Shown one piece after another: positions 48,509 through 60,125 of a DNA stretch of 64,000 nt. Position numbers and translations under genes: made by a program. This DNA comes from Obelidium mucronatum (taxonomy: Eukaryota; Chytridiomycota; Chytridiomycetes; Chytridiales; Chytriomycetaceae): NCBI GenBank assembly GCA_025765595.1, contig JAIVFH010000102.1, positions 1 through 64,000 of the forward strand. Reading direction: 5' to 3'. Below the pieces are notes generated by a model, which worked only from the letters and a program-made list of their open reading frames with translations, did not search any database and had not been told where the DNA came from. Position 1 is the stretch's first letter. Each line of letters starts with the position of its first letter.

Positions 48509-48554
48509 AGTAGTTGGGAGTTGATACTTTTGATGAATGGGGAGAGGGGCCAGG

Positions 48555-48601
48555 TATTTATACCTTTTCAAAGGATTGTGGCAAGTGGCAACAAATTTTC
48601 C
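48555..48601 (-). promoter_or_regulatory. OPT 3 promoter: TATA box and shared upstream element
   Basis: Minus-strand TATAAATA (48562-48555) is about 47 nt upstream of the ATG. GTGGCAACAAATTTTCC (48585-48601, plus-strand reading) is identical to that of OPT 2. TTGCGCAA palindromes follow at about 48625 and 48866. Confidence 0.6.
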
Positions 48602-49107
48602 TCTCGGGTTGAAATCACAGCAATATTGCGCAAGGGAGGGTGGCGCGAAATGAAATTTTGCTTGTCGAATTGTCAAGCCCGCCAATAACATTTGTTGAGT
48701 GAGCAAAAATAGTGGGCAGCAAAGTATAGCCATGGTAACTAGCTCTTCTTGGTTGAAATTTCCATTGACTGGGAGCTCAGTAATTTGCGGGCAGTGGAAG
48801 AAGTGAAACTAGAGAGTCCTTATTGAATTTGATTAAATAGTAGACACCGAAACAGGAATTTTCATTGCGCAAGAGAGTGGCGTGGAATTTTCGTTTAGAG
48901 GAGTCGCAAGCCAGCCAATGCATTAGGTTGGGCGGTGCAGACTAGCTTTTTGATCTTTGCTGTTAATGGTTGGATTCCGGCCCGTTGCTCTTTTCTGGAA
49001 GTAATTGATTGCTGAGGCGAAAGGCGTCTTCTCTTCACAGATACACTCGCCGTTAGCCGCCACGCCACAAACTTAAGAACCCTATCATCACATTTTGTTT
49101 CATTTCG

Positions 49108-49152
49108 AATAGCAGCATCAGTGACTGCGAATAGCAGCATCAGTGACTGATG
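49108..49152. repeat. short direct repeat with hairpin
   Basis: GAATAGCAGCATCAGTGACTG occurs twice in a row (allowing the last base to differ). The second copy extends into the perfect palindrome GCATCAG-TGA-CTGATGC. Confidence 0.8.
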
Positions 49153-50741
49153 CCTACCATGCATTTGACTTTGAGCCTCACGCTCCTAGAAATCTATCGT
49201 TTCGGGCAATGATGCGCAATCCTCGCTGAGATGGAATGATGGAATACGGCTTACTCCAAGGCACTCCAGCAAGGCACAACGAAACCGCCACTTCGGTGGA
49301 TCCGAGCTTTGCCTGCTTCTGAGCGTTGTATTTGCTATAATTTATCATCATTGCAACACATTATACGATATGAATGTAATTACTCTTGAACTGTGTTGGG
49401 AAACGTAGAAACAAAAGACGGAGTTCAAGCCCAGAGCTTTAATACATGATACACATTACACAATTCAGGCCCAATCTTTCATCAGATCACCGAGATCAGA
49501 CAATACTGTCCAAAATCCTTGATGATGATGGATATGTGCATGCATTTTTTTTGTTTGATGAACATCGTTTGTGGACGGCTTTCAACTCATGCGGCTGCCT
49601 CGAATGAACCATAATGAGCGCAATACTTTGTTCTGGATACGAATTGTTACGGCATTGTTTCTAGAGGGACTGGCGATTGTACTTATGGCAGTGCGATATC
49701 AGCATGTTGAATTCGCTCAATGATCCTTCGTAGTCTCTCCGTTCGACACAACCGGAGTTATCGATCACCTTCTGTATGACACGATTATTTACTGCATTAT
49801 GGATCTTGGTTGGCTTCTGCTTCCCGATTGGAGTTGTATCTACTAATCCTCCTTTGCAGGGTACACCGTTCCACATCTGTCATATGTAATTATCACAAAT
49901 GCATCTTACGCTTCCCTTCACAATGCTCCTTATTTGGCGACGTCGATATCGAGAACTCGTGGCCTCCCGTAAATTACTCGCCAAGCTATAATCATCCAAG
50001 AGCTTAATCAGCCTATTGTAGGGGGCAACGAAGGGATCTTCCAGTTTCTCATGTGTTACATTGCTTGGTTTTTGAACCAGTTCTTGCCGTCCTTACTCAA
50101 GTACATCAGGACAACTGCTAAATGCAGTTGCAACAAAAATACGGACCAAAGTGCAAAAAAGATTATAATGCATCTAAATGGTTCAAATGGGCCAATCGAT
50201 TTGCCGCGATTTCGCATTGCATTTCAAATGCCATTTGCTAAATTTGGCGAATATCTGAGATTCGCGCAAACATTGAATTTCTAAATAGAGAGAAATCATC
50301 GTAAAATGATTTTGGGCATTTCGCAATGGTTTCAAATAGGCAGAATCATTTTATGTATTTGGTGATGTTACACGTAAATCTGAAATTATTGAGAATGATA
50401 ATGCATTAGAAACGCTGATTTATTCCAAAACAAACACACGTGTCGCTTGATTGGCAGGCACTGCCAACAACTGCGGCTTTCTTGATTTTACTCCAATTCC
50501 CCGTGTCGCTTTCTTTTCCATCTGTGCCGGCGTCAAAGAATCAGGCAGAATTACCATGCATTCTGAGTACACCGGAGGTGAGGAGCATGATTTATTGATA
50601 TGATCCAGGAGGTGTCAAGTCTGCAAGCTTATGTTTTAAATCGAACTCACGCAGTTCAAGCAAACAAATCTCTTATATAATATATCAGGTGCATGATCCA
50701 AATTGCGGTTTCCAAATCCATGGAGCGAGTACCTGCTAGGT

Positions 50742-50965
50742 GTTGGTGGGCTCAACAAGTACAGCCCCTGACCATCATTACTAAAATGCTTGAATTCGAG
50801 CAAAGGCGCGTTTTTTCAAGCAAGGCATTGGTGGGCTCAATGGTTACAGCAACCGTCCTCGAATGATGTTGGAATGTATGGATATCAAAGTACGTCAGTT
50901 CAGGAATGGGTGGGCTCAACAAGTACAGTCCCCGGCCGTCATTACTGGTATGCTTGCTTAGATTC
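50742..50965. repeat. degenerate tandem repeat, 3 units of ~85 bp
   Basis: GGTGGGCTCAACAAGTACAG recurs near 50749 and 50914, with a diverged copy (GGTGGGCTCAATGGTTACAG) near 50834. Units 1 and 3 also share the following CC(G/C)(A/G)CC(A/G)TCATTACT block. No long reading frame. Confidence 0.7.
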
Positions 50966-52085
50966 CAAGCGTATATGCAGGTAACGCGTACGATGGAGCC
51001 CTGGAAGGAGTGAACTCTGTGGGCAAATGAAAGAATTGAAATGCCGTCAGTTGAAATAAAGTCGTCTGTCAGGCGTTTTTCAATAAACCAGTTTTGGTGA
51101 TGGTTGCAATAGGCAGAAATTATCTCTCGTAATGATAAAAGGAACGTTCAAATGGTATTGCAGGTGAAAAATCTGAATACTATAATTTCTTTTTATTTCT
51201 ATCTATTAGTATCGTGGCATGTATTCCGTATCGTCCTCTTTTGCAATAAGCCAAGGGATACGAGATGTTTGGCGGCCAAAGAAGTCACAGATTGGCACCC
51301 TTTCCAACGTCACGTTTAGCTGCCAGTTCTTTCGAACGCCAGCCGGGCAATTGTAACTCCTGCTGATCGTGCAACTCTTCCGCAACGTTTATTTATCGGT
51401 TCTGACCTTCCTCAAATCGTCGGAGTCAGCTTGTGAAAGACGCTTCCGAAGCGGTTCCGCACTCCGCTCGATACCCTGTTCCGGTTAAACCTGCCGGATC
51501 GACGGTCGCTCTTTTTTCGACCGGAAACGATTGCGATTCCGGGAGATATCGGTAGCCGGCCGGATATCTGTAGGAAATTGTTCTTGGGGTGTAAAGTTAA
51601 GGTTTAATGGATCAACACCACATCAGACACCAAACCACATACATCGCAAATAACTTCTTTTTGCTCTTGATTGGCATTGATTGGCGAGTAACATGAAAAA
51701 TCAGAGCAGGTTGATAATTGTGGCTTGATCGTGGCAATGCATTTCTCTCAGAGACGGGAGCTTCATTTGAATTTCCGCCAGGTATCTCCACGGAAGGGTT
51801 AAACAGAGGACCCCTGCCTCCAAGGCTCATACGGCCGCATGTATATTCCTGTATTATGTAAGTGAAAACAGTAACATACCAGCCACACGGGCTATTTTGT
51901 CTGGTAATACCTACCGAAACCACACGCGGATCACCAGTGGAAGAAAGATTATGCGTTCCTATTTCATCTGAAACAATTTGGGTGCGTGGGAGCGCCTGGT
52001 GGGCATGCTTCATGATTCCACATGGTGAAGCGCCACACGCGGGGATGCCTCGTGCAAGAGAAGCCCATCTCCCCATTGAAAATGA

Positions 52086-52092
52086 TATAAAA
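52086..52092 (+). promoter_or_regulatory. TATA box of amino-acid permease 1
   Basis: TATAAAA about 51 nt upstream of the permease ATG, similar in placement to the OPT promoters. Confidence 0.5.
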
Positions 52093-52142
52093 AGAGTTCC
52101 GCCACCCCTAGAACATGCAAATCACATTAAGAATAACTAACT

Positions 52143-53837
52143 ATGAGTGAGAAAAAGACGGATGCCGATGAAGTTGTTCTTGATGCAGCCCCCGAAGGAC
52201 ACCTCCACCGCAAGCTCCAAGCCAGACACTTGGAAATGATCGCCATTGGAGGAACCATTGGAACCGGTCTGCTTCTTCGTTCCGGAGGTGCCATTGCCAG
52301 GGCTGGTCCAATCGGTGCACTTCTCTGTTTCGCCATTGTTGGTCTCCAAGTGTTTGGTGTCGCCAGCTCCATCGGTGAAATGGCCACTCTCTTTCCTGTA
52401 GAAGGCGCTTTCTCCCACTTTCCTGCACGTTTCGTCAACCCAGCTTTGGGTTTCGCATCTGGTTGGAACTACTGGCTTGTTTGGGTGAGCTTTTCATCCC
52501 CAACTGACTTTGTCTCATTTAATCATAACTCGTACATACTACAATAGGCTCTTACTTTCCCTGCTGAATTCGCGGGTATTGCTGGTCTCATGAGCTTCTG
52601 GGTCTCTAAAGAACAAGTCGCTTCATGGATCTGGTCTCTTGTTTACATGGTTCCAATTGTCGTTGTCAACTTGTTTCCTGTCACTGGTTTTGCCGAAGTC
52701 GAATACGTTCTTTGCATCATCAAGATCTTTGCTATCGTTCTCTTCCTCATTATTGGTACCTTTGTCTGGTTCGGTGTCGGCCAAACTACCGGTCCACTTG
52801 GATTCCGTAACTGGAGTCCAGCTATTGTCGGAGAGACAGGATTGGATCGTTTCTTGAACATTGGTCGATCCTTTACTACCGCATTCTTTTCGTATGGAGG
52901 AACTGAATTGGTTGGTCTGACTGCTGGTGAAGCCGCCAACCCAAGAAAATCTGTTCCAAGAGCCATCAATGGTACTTTCTACCGTATCGTCATTTTCTAC
53001 TTGGGTGCACTTTTCCTCGTTGGTGTCTTGCTTGCTCCAGATTCGCCTATCCTGAAGGCCAAGTCTATCAAGGATTCTCCATTCGTATACGCCTACACGC
53101 AAGCCGGAGTTTCTTTTGGAGCAGACTTTATGAACCTCGTTATCATTGTCGCGGCTTCTTCCGCTGCCAATTCAGCATTGTACGCTTGTGCGAGAACCCT
53201 GATGCGTCTTGCTCAAGAAGGAAGTGCCCCAAGAATCTTTGCTAAGGTTGACAGACGCGGAGTTCCAATGAACTCTGTCATCGTAGTGGCCCTCTTTGGT
53301 CTTGTTGCTGTTGCCGTTGCATATTCCGCTGGTAAAGAAGGTACTGGTCTTGTCTTTGACTGGCTCTCAGGTGTTATCTCCTACGGAATTATGGCCAACT
53401 GGATGATCATGTCCTTCACTCACTTGCGTTTCCGCAAAGGTTATTTGTCTCAAGGCCGCAAAGTCGAAGACCTTCCTTACGTTGCACCATTCTACCCATA
53501 CGCCGACTACGTTTCCTTGACTATCGGTTCAGTCGTTACTGTCTTCCTTTTGGTGTCTGCTTTCTACTCTAACGGTGTTGCTAGCGAGAAGTTCTTCACT
53601 ACACAGTGGTTCATGGACTGCTCCTGGACATACGCCGGAGTTCCTCTGATTCTTGTATTGTACATCAGTCATGGTGCACTCAAGAGTGGATTCAAGTTTG
53701 TCAGCTTTGAAGACATGGACTTTGAAACCGGTCGATTCATTGAGACTGCCAGCCAAAAAGAAGAAAACGACCACATTCACGACAAGCCAAAGAACTTGAA
53801 GGAATGGGGGCAAAAGATTTGGTACAAGCTCTTTTAA
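52143..53837 (+). CDS. amino-acid permease 1 (YAT/APC family)
   Basis: Exon 1 52143-52484 and exon 2 52548-53837 (63-nt intron) give 543 aa. The start of helix 1 shows the family block LEMIAIGGTIGTGLLLRSGG, and about 12 hydrophobic helices follow. The soluble N-terminus is short (about 30 residues) and the C-terminal tail is charged, ending NLKEWGQKIWYKLF. These plasma-membrane permeases import amino acids with protons; the specific substrate cannot be read from sequence. It is a tandem duplicate of the next gene (same intron position, same 1290-nt second exon). Frame intact. Confidence 0.94.
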
Positions 53838-54123
53838 ATGTGGTGTCTCATTCTCTTGGTCGTCGCTGTGGCTTTTACTTGAAGTTTTTCGGGGACAATC
53901 TCTAAGATTAATAAAAGTGCGATCTATGTGTAGAACAAGTTACAAACTCAGATAAATGAAGAATGAACCCTTGTCAATTAATTTCGAAGATTTCGAATTC
54001 GTTTCACTTTGGAAGGCGCCACCTCGCCACCGTTAAAAATTTGTGATAAGCCACCCGGGATCATTACAAGAGGCAGTTTCACAAGTCAAAATTGAAAAAA
54101 AAACTCAGTCCAAAACAACGCGA

Positions 54124-55821
54124 ATGTCTTCTGAGTTTGTTGTCGCTGACGGCTCCGGAAAGAAGGAGGAAGTTGTAATGCATGCAGCACCTGAAGGCAA
54201 CCACCTCCACCGAAAACTCCAAGCCAGACACTTGGAAATGATCGCCATTGGAGGAACCATTGGAACCGGTCTGCTTCTTCGTTCCGGAGGTGCCATCGCC
54301 AGGGCTGGTCCAATCGGTGCACTTCTCTGTTTTGGTCTCCAAGTCTTTGGTGTTGCCAGCTCCATCGGTGAAATGGCCACACTTCTGCCAGTGGAGGGAG
54401 CTTTCTCGCATTTTCCAGCTCGCTTCGTTACACCTGCGCTTGGATTTGCCTCTGGTTGGAACTACTGGCTTGTTTGGGTAAGTCTTCGGCTGGATGACAG
54501 AGGTGCCCCAAATTGCTGACCAAAAATATAGGCTCTGACTTTCCCTGCTGAGTTCGCTGGTATCGCCGGACTCATGAGCTTCTGGGTCTCTAAAGAACAA
54601 GTCGCTTCATGGATCTGGTCTCTTGTGTACATGGCTCCAATTGTTGGAGTCAACATGTTCCCTGTCACTGGTTTTGCTGAAGTCGAATTTGTGCTTTGCA
54701 TCGTCAAGATTTTTGCAATCGTTCTCTTCCTCATTATTGGTACCTTTGTCTGGTTTGGGGTGGGTCAGAACACTGGACCACTTGGATTCCGCAACTGGAG
54801 TCCAGCCATCGTTGGAGACTCTGGATTGAACCGATTCTTGAATATTGGTCGCTCGTTTACTACAGCCTTTTTTTCATACGGTGGAACGGAATTGGTTGGT
54901 CTTACCGCTGGTGAAGCAGCCAACCCAAGAAAGTCGGTGCCAAGAGCAATCAACGGTACATTCTACCGTATCATCATCTTCTACTTGTGTTCCATCTTCC
55001 TCGTCGGAGTTTTGCTGGCTCCAGATTCCCCCATCTTGAAGGCAAAGTCCATCAAGGACTCTCCATTCGTTTACGCCTACACACAAGCTGGAATCAAGTT
55101 CGGAGCTGACTTTATGAACCTTGTTATCATTGTCGCTGCATCATCAGCCGCCAACTCTGCTTTGTATGCTTGTGCAAGAACTCTGATGCGTCTCGCACAA
55201 GAAGGAAGCGCGCCAAGAATCTTTGCGAAGGTGGACAAGCGTGGAGTTCCAGTCAACTCTGTTATTCTTGTGGCTCTTTTCGGGCTTATTGCTGTCGTTG
55301 TAGCCTATTCTGCTGGTAAAGAAGGTACTGGTCTTGTCTTTGACTGGCTTTCGGGTGTGATTTCATACAACATCATGGCCAACTGGATGATCATGTCTTA
55401 CACGCACTTGCGCTTCCGCCGTGGATACCTCGCCCAAGGTCGTAAGCTGGAAGACCTTCCATACGTTGCCCCATTCTATCCTTACGCCGACTACCTCTCT
55501 TTGACAATTGGATCCGTTGTGTCCGTTTTCTTGCTAGTCTCAGCCTTCTACACCAATGGAGTTGCCCAGGCCGACTTTTTCACCACGCAATGGTTCATGG
55601 ACTTTTCTTGGACATACTGTGGAGTTCCTTTGATTCTCACTCTGTTCTTTGCCCATGGTTTGCTCAAGAGTGGCTTTAAGTTTGTCAGCTACGAAGAAAT
55701 GGACTTTGAGACAGGAAAGCTTATTGAAACTGCGGAAGAAAAAACCGAGAACGATCGCTTGCACGATAAACCAAAGAACTTGAAAGAGTGGGGTCAGAGA
55801 ATCTGGTTCAAATTGTTTTAA
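54124..55821 (+). CDS. amino-acid permease 2 (YAT/APC family)
   Basis: Exon 1 54124-54477 and exon 2 54532-55821 give 547 aa. Start chosen at MSSEFVVADGSGKK, the closest ATG aligning with permease 1; an open frame upstream to 54043 exists but has no counterpart. Nearly identical to permease 1 through the core. It lacks three residues in the second helix: GALLCFGLQVF against GALLCFAIVGLQVF. The N- and C-terminal tails differ most, which is where such permeases are usually regulated (inference). Frame intact. Confidence 0.94.
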
Positions 55822-55929
55822 GGGTTTAGGAAGATATCAAGAGTCTGGTGTATCATGAATCTAGCCGCGTATTCAATAGTTTTTTCTTTTTAGTCGTTTT
55901 TCTTATTAAGATCACTTTGATCAGTGTGA

Positions 55930-56691
55930 AATAAAAGTATCTATTCTTTTGAAACATTATTGTATGGAATCTACCCCCAAATACGTACTAAGGGTGGCCA
56001 GCCATGTCAGAGCTGCATACGCAAGGGAGATTACTGCCGTAGATGGATCTCTCACAATCCCAAATGTCTTGGATTCAAGAGAGACGGCTTGCAATGTGGC
56101 TCGTATGCAACTGGCCCTTCGCGATACTGTCGCCCTGATCATGATCCATCGAACCAAAGATCGACCGATCCATCTGTGCTCAGATTAGCTTCAAGCTTCC
56201 ACAAAAAAGTGAAATCAGTAGTGTTGCAGTACCGTAATGGGAAAGATGCTTACACACTCTCGCCAGTGGCTCATAGTGAGCCTCATGAATGTGATCATGT
56301 CATGGAACTTCATGTTGTTCTTGCTCCCTACGACGTGGTGCGCCTAAAACCGAGTGGCTCCAACGTCAAATCGCAAGTCCAAACACTCCTCTATGATCTC
56401 AAAAACAACTTTGCAAATGAGACCAGTAACCTTAATTTTACTACTAAGGAAATCAATCAGCTCAAATTTGCCATGAATAAGGGATTTATTAATGATTATC
56501 GATATGAGCGAGATTCGCTTCACCAACAAGGTTTATTTGGCTATATGCCTACTGGTCTTACAAGAAAAATTACCAGGAGAATTCAAAAGGAAACTTGGGA
56601 CTCGTTTGATATGGGTCGCGATAGTATAGTCAATAATTTTGTGGACTTCTTTTCTAAAGAGAGATATTTGGAAGAACTGCAAGAAGTATAG
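55930..56691 (+). CDS. Cys-rich protein, unrecognised; 5' end unclear
   Basis: Open frame of about 250 residues with no ATG near its start, so an upstream exon is missing or the gene is 5'-truncated. Near the start are paired Cys motifs: CQSCIRKGDYC, then KCLGFKRDGLQCGSYATG and YCRPDH. The second resembles the short zinc-binding treble-clef pattern C-x-G-x-(T/K)R-x-G-x-x-C...YC-x-x-H seen in several small protein families. The rest is mixed charged sequence ending LQEV. A 3' fragment of a second copy lies at 58450-58568, between the two monooxygenases. Function not known. Confidence 0.55.
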   Translation, partial: NKSIYSFETLLYGIYPQIRTKGGQPCQSCIRKGDYCRRWISHNPKCLGFKRDGLQCGSYATGPSRYCRPDHDPSNQRSTDPSVLRLASSFHKKVKSVVLQYRNGKDAYTLSPVAHSEPHECDHVMELHVVLAPYDVVRLKPSGSNVKSQVQTLLYDLKNNFANETSNLNFTTKEINQLKFAMNKGFINDYRYERDSLHQQGLFGYMPTGLTRKITRRIQKETWDSFDMGRDSIVNNFVDFFSKERYLEELQEV

Positions 56692-56749
56692 CATGAAACT
56701 GAAATAAGTGAATGTCATATAGTTTCTCTTGAATAAATGTACCAATCAA

Positions 56750-58242
56750 TCATGAAAATTGAATTGCTGGAACGGCCTCGACCAAATCCTTTCTATAATC
56801 GTGGTAAAGGATTGCATCGTTCAATTCCAACATATTCGTGATGGTGAAGATGACTTTCATGATAAAGCGGCCAACACGCATGGCAAAGGGCGAAGCGGCT
56901 CTGAATCTGGCAGCAACACCACGGGAAAGCTCAGCACACTTGTGCACCCGTGGAAGTCGGACTTTGTTGTAGATTTCAAAAACTTTGCTATAATCTTCCG
57001 CCTCCTTGAAGTGGCCAAACAAATCACCCAACGCAGCTGCATCCTCAATCGCTTGGTTAAGTCCTTGTCCATATGTTGGAAGCGTTCCGTGGGCAGCATC
57101 ACCAACAAGAACAACGCGTCCCTTGTAGAGAATTGGAAGGTCTGGAAGATCATACAAGTTGACGGGAGTGATACGTTTGGCGTTCCGAATACACATCCCA
57201 ACACACTTGGGAGCACCCCACGAATCCACAGTAGCCGCAAGTTTTTCCGCCTCTTTTGGCAAATTCGTAACTGGTCTCCACTCATCTAACTCCTGGTCAA
57301 TTGTCGAAAAATTCAAATCCAAAACAGCGAAAGACCCTTCAACCACACCACAGCGATTAAAGTAAATATGGTTTCCCTTGAGAGGATCCATGTAGAGTCC
57401 CATGTCATGTTCAAAGTCAACAGTTGTTGTCCCGTCGGCAACAACACCACGGTCCAGGACTCCAAGGTACCCGGTTCCAAAGCAAATAGGCTTGGGAGCA
57501 CTTTCGAAAACAAGTCGTCGTGTTTTGGAGTGAATTCCGTCAGCTCCCACCACTAGGTCTCCTGAAACTGTGGTGCCGTCTTCGAATTCCACAGTAACAC
57601 CAGATGCATCTTGAATCAAGTTCTGGATTTTCTTGCCAGAGTATGACCTGTTCGTGTGAGAAAAAAAAAGTGGGGATAAGGTGACATCATTTCAACACAC
57701 AAGCCCAATTAACAATACCTAATCCCGAGAGAGTGTGCCGCTCGCATCAAGACTGCATGAAAAAGCGATCGATATACTACGAAGGGAGGAAGCTCTCCCG
57801 GCTTGGTTGTGGATACCTTCCTCACAATGTGGTCCTGTTTAAGGGACAAACATTGTCAATTACAGCTGTCACATGGCGGAAATCAAACACAAACCGTTCC
57901 GTCCATAAGCATAAAGTGCATTGTCTTGAATGTGTCAATAGAGCGCAACTCTTCGATGGCAGCATGGAGACCCAAATTGCGGAGAGCGCGCAGGCCGTTT
58001 CCATACAAGGACACGGATCCGCCAACTTCCCCAAACTGGATTGTTGGAACATCACCCGTGACAGCAGCTTCTTTTAAGGCTGCCAATGGTTCAACCTTGT
58101 CATACAACGTTGGCTGTGTTTTGATTGTCGTGAAGGTCTGTTAATTGCCAGTGTTTTCACAAACCTCTAAACCTTGTCTCTTGAGAGCAATCGCTGTAAG
58201 GACACCCGCTGGCCCAGACCCAATGACAATAACCTTTGACAT
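56750..58242 (-). CDS. FAD-dependent monooxygenase 1
   Basis: Exons 58242-58165, 58113-57895, 57834-57719 and 57647-56750 give 436 aa. The N-terminus has the dinucleotide-binding fold VIVIGSGPAGVLTAIAL (GxGxxG). The middle has GADGIHSKTR (DG motif) and the C-terminal half has VVLVGDAAHGTLPTYGQG (GD motif), the three FAD/NAD(P)H motifs of class A flavin monooxygenases such as salicylate hydroxylase and kynurenine 3-monooxygenase. The substrate is unknown. Intron 1 is only 51 nt, with its acceptor at ACACAG just before CCAACGTTG; this boundary is supported by monooxygenase 2. Tandem paralogue of the next gene; exons 1-3 have identical lengths. Confidence 0.9.
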
Positions 58243-58449
58243 GTGTTGTAAAGTGTTTTTCTTCTTTTGTGCTCAAATTGAAATGCCACCCAATTAAAAA
58301 ATTGAATGATTAATAAAATGTCAAGCCATAAGAAAAAAAAATTCGAAGTGAACTTCCGAAGTCTCTTTGCTTCCTACGTATCTCTGTGTCGCAAGAGTTG
58401 GTACTGATTGATATCGGAACCGGGTTTAATGGAACAAATGAAAGTCAAA

Positions 58450-58568
58450 CGAGAGGCTGTATGCCCTTACGCAAAAAAAAGCGTTACTATTAGAAATCAA
58501 AAGGAACTGTGGGATTCTTTGGAATTGGGTCGCGATAGTATATTTTACAATTTTGAAGACTATATTTA
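58450..58568 (+). pseudogene. 3' fragment of a second Cys-rich gene copy
   Basis: The frame (…IRNQKELWDSLELGRDSI…EDYI stop) matches the end of the gene at 55930-56691 (…RRIQKETWDSFDMGRDSI…). Its position just after monooxygenase 1 and before monooxygenase 2 mirrors the first copy, so the duplicated unit was [Cys-rich 3' end + monooxygenase]. Confidence 0.75.
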
Positions 58569-58637
58569 GGAAACTAAAACTGAAAGAGTTGTTTATATTT
58601 GATTCTATAGTTGTCTTTTTGACCAATGAACAGTGAA

Positions 58638-60125
58638 TCAAGAAAATTGAATTCCTGGAACCGCTTCAACCAAATCCTTTCTGTAATCATGGTAAGCAAT
58701 GGCATCATTCAACTCCAACATGTTCGTGATTGTAAAGATAACCTTCATCACAAAACGACCAACTTTCATAGCAAAGGGCGATGGGGCTTTGAATCTAGAT
58801 GCAATACTACGAGCAAGTTCAGAACACTTGTGGGCCCGCGGAAGACGGACTTTGTTGTAGACTTCAAAGGCTTGCTTGTAGTCTTCCTTGAAGTGGCCAA
58901 ACAAATCACCCAAAGCAGCAGCATCTTCAAGCGCTTGATTGAGCCCTTGCCCGTATGTTGGTAGAGTTCCGTGTGCAGCATCACCAACAAGAACAACGCG
59001 TCCCTTGTAGAAAGTTGGAAGATCTGGCAAATCGTATATATTTACTGGAGTAATGCGCTTAGAATGCCGGATGCATGTCCCAACGGATTTGGGGGCACCC
59101 CAAGAATCCACAGTAGCGGCAAGCTTTTCCGCCTCCTTTGGCAAATTCGCAACAGGTCTCCAATCGTCCAACTCCTGGTCGATTGTTGAGAAATTCAAAT
59201 CCAAAACTTGGAAAGACCCTTCAACAGTCCCACAGCGGTTGAAGTAAATAGCGTTTCCCTTGAGAGGATTCATGTAAACTCCAATATTGTGGTCAAAGTC
59301 AACTGTGGTCCCATCGGCAGCAACACCACGGTCCAGAACTCCAAGATAGCCGGTTCCAAAGCAAACAGGCTTAGGAGCATCTTCGAAAATAAGCTGGCGT
59401 GTTTTGGAGTGGATTCCATCGGCTCCCACCAACAAGTCACCGAAGGCTGTGGTGCCGTCTTCGAATTCTACAGTCACACCAGAAGCATCTTGAGTCAAGT
59501 TCTTGATTTTCTTGCCAGAGAACACTCTGATTAAAAAAAACGTGTCAAGCGTGCTGCTACAAACAAGCAAAACTATAAAACAACTAACCTAATTCCAAGG
59601 GAGTGTACCGCGCGCATCAAAACGCTATGAAAACGAGATCGATAGACTGAGAGTTGAGGAAGCTCTCCCGGCTTCTTCGTGTCGATGTTTCTCACAACAG
59701 GGTCCTATTGTCAAAAACAACAACTCAGATGTCTTGCGTTTCTGAAAAAAACAAAAACGAACCGATCCGTCCATGAGCATAAAGCGCATTGTCTTGAATG
59801 AATCAATGGAGCGCAGCTCTTCAATGGCGTCGTGGAGTCCCATGTTACGCAGCACACGGAGACCATTTCCATACAACGACACGGATCCTCCCACCTCTCC
59901 AAACTGGATAACCGGGGTCTCACCAGCAGCAGCCGCTTCTTTAATGGTAGTTAACGGATCAACCTTATCATACAATGTTGGCTGTGTGTGGTGTCTGTCA
60001 GTTGGCTGATCGGATCGATCCTTGAAAGCTACAGCGTCTGCACAAACCTCCAAGCCCTGTTTCTTGAGAGCAATTGCCGTCAGTGCCCCGGCTGGTCCAG
60101 ATCCAATGACTATAACCTTTGACAT
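58638..60125 (-). CDS. FAD-dependent monooxygenase 2
   Basis: Exons 60125-60048, 59981-59763, 59704-59589 and 59526-58638 give 433 aa. The same three motifs are present: VIVIGSGPAGALTAIAL, GADGIHSKTR and VVLVGDAAHGTLPTYGQG. Relative to monooxygenase 1 it lacks three residues in the last exon (one at GTT-VDF, two at FKE-DYKQ). Class A flavin monooxygenase; likely hydroxylates an aromatic or similar small molecule (inference). The first intron is 66 nt. Confidence 0.9.

Larger units (their letters stand above)
48735..52085. other. 3.4-kb region with no convincing gene
   Basis: Only short frames. At about 49855-50003 a plus-strand frame reads LHNAPYLATSISRTRG, faintly like the FNHPYLATSLRDF block of the MBOAT genes, and may be a relic. 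Small repeats are listed separately. A CCGG/TCGA-rich patch lies at 51400-51570. Confidence 0.45.

Noticed and set aside
50742..50965. CRISPR-like array
   Set aside because: Only three diverged units of unequal spacing in a eukaryotic context; no cas genes.
52143..52484. Overlapping minus-strand frames behind the first permease exon
   Set aside because: Antisense shadows that recur in the same place behind permease 2; the sense frame has the clear permease signature.
55949..56188. 79-codon frame with an ATG overlapping the Cys-rich gene
   Set aside because: It has a better start codon but an ordinary composition, while the overlapping frame carries ordered Cys motifs and is conserved in the duplicated fragment downstream.
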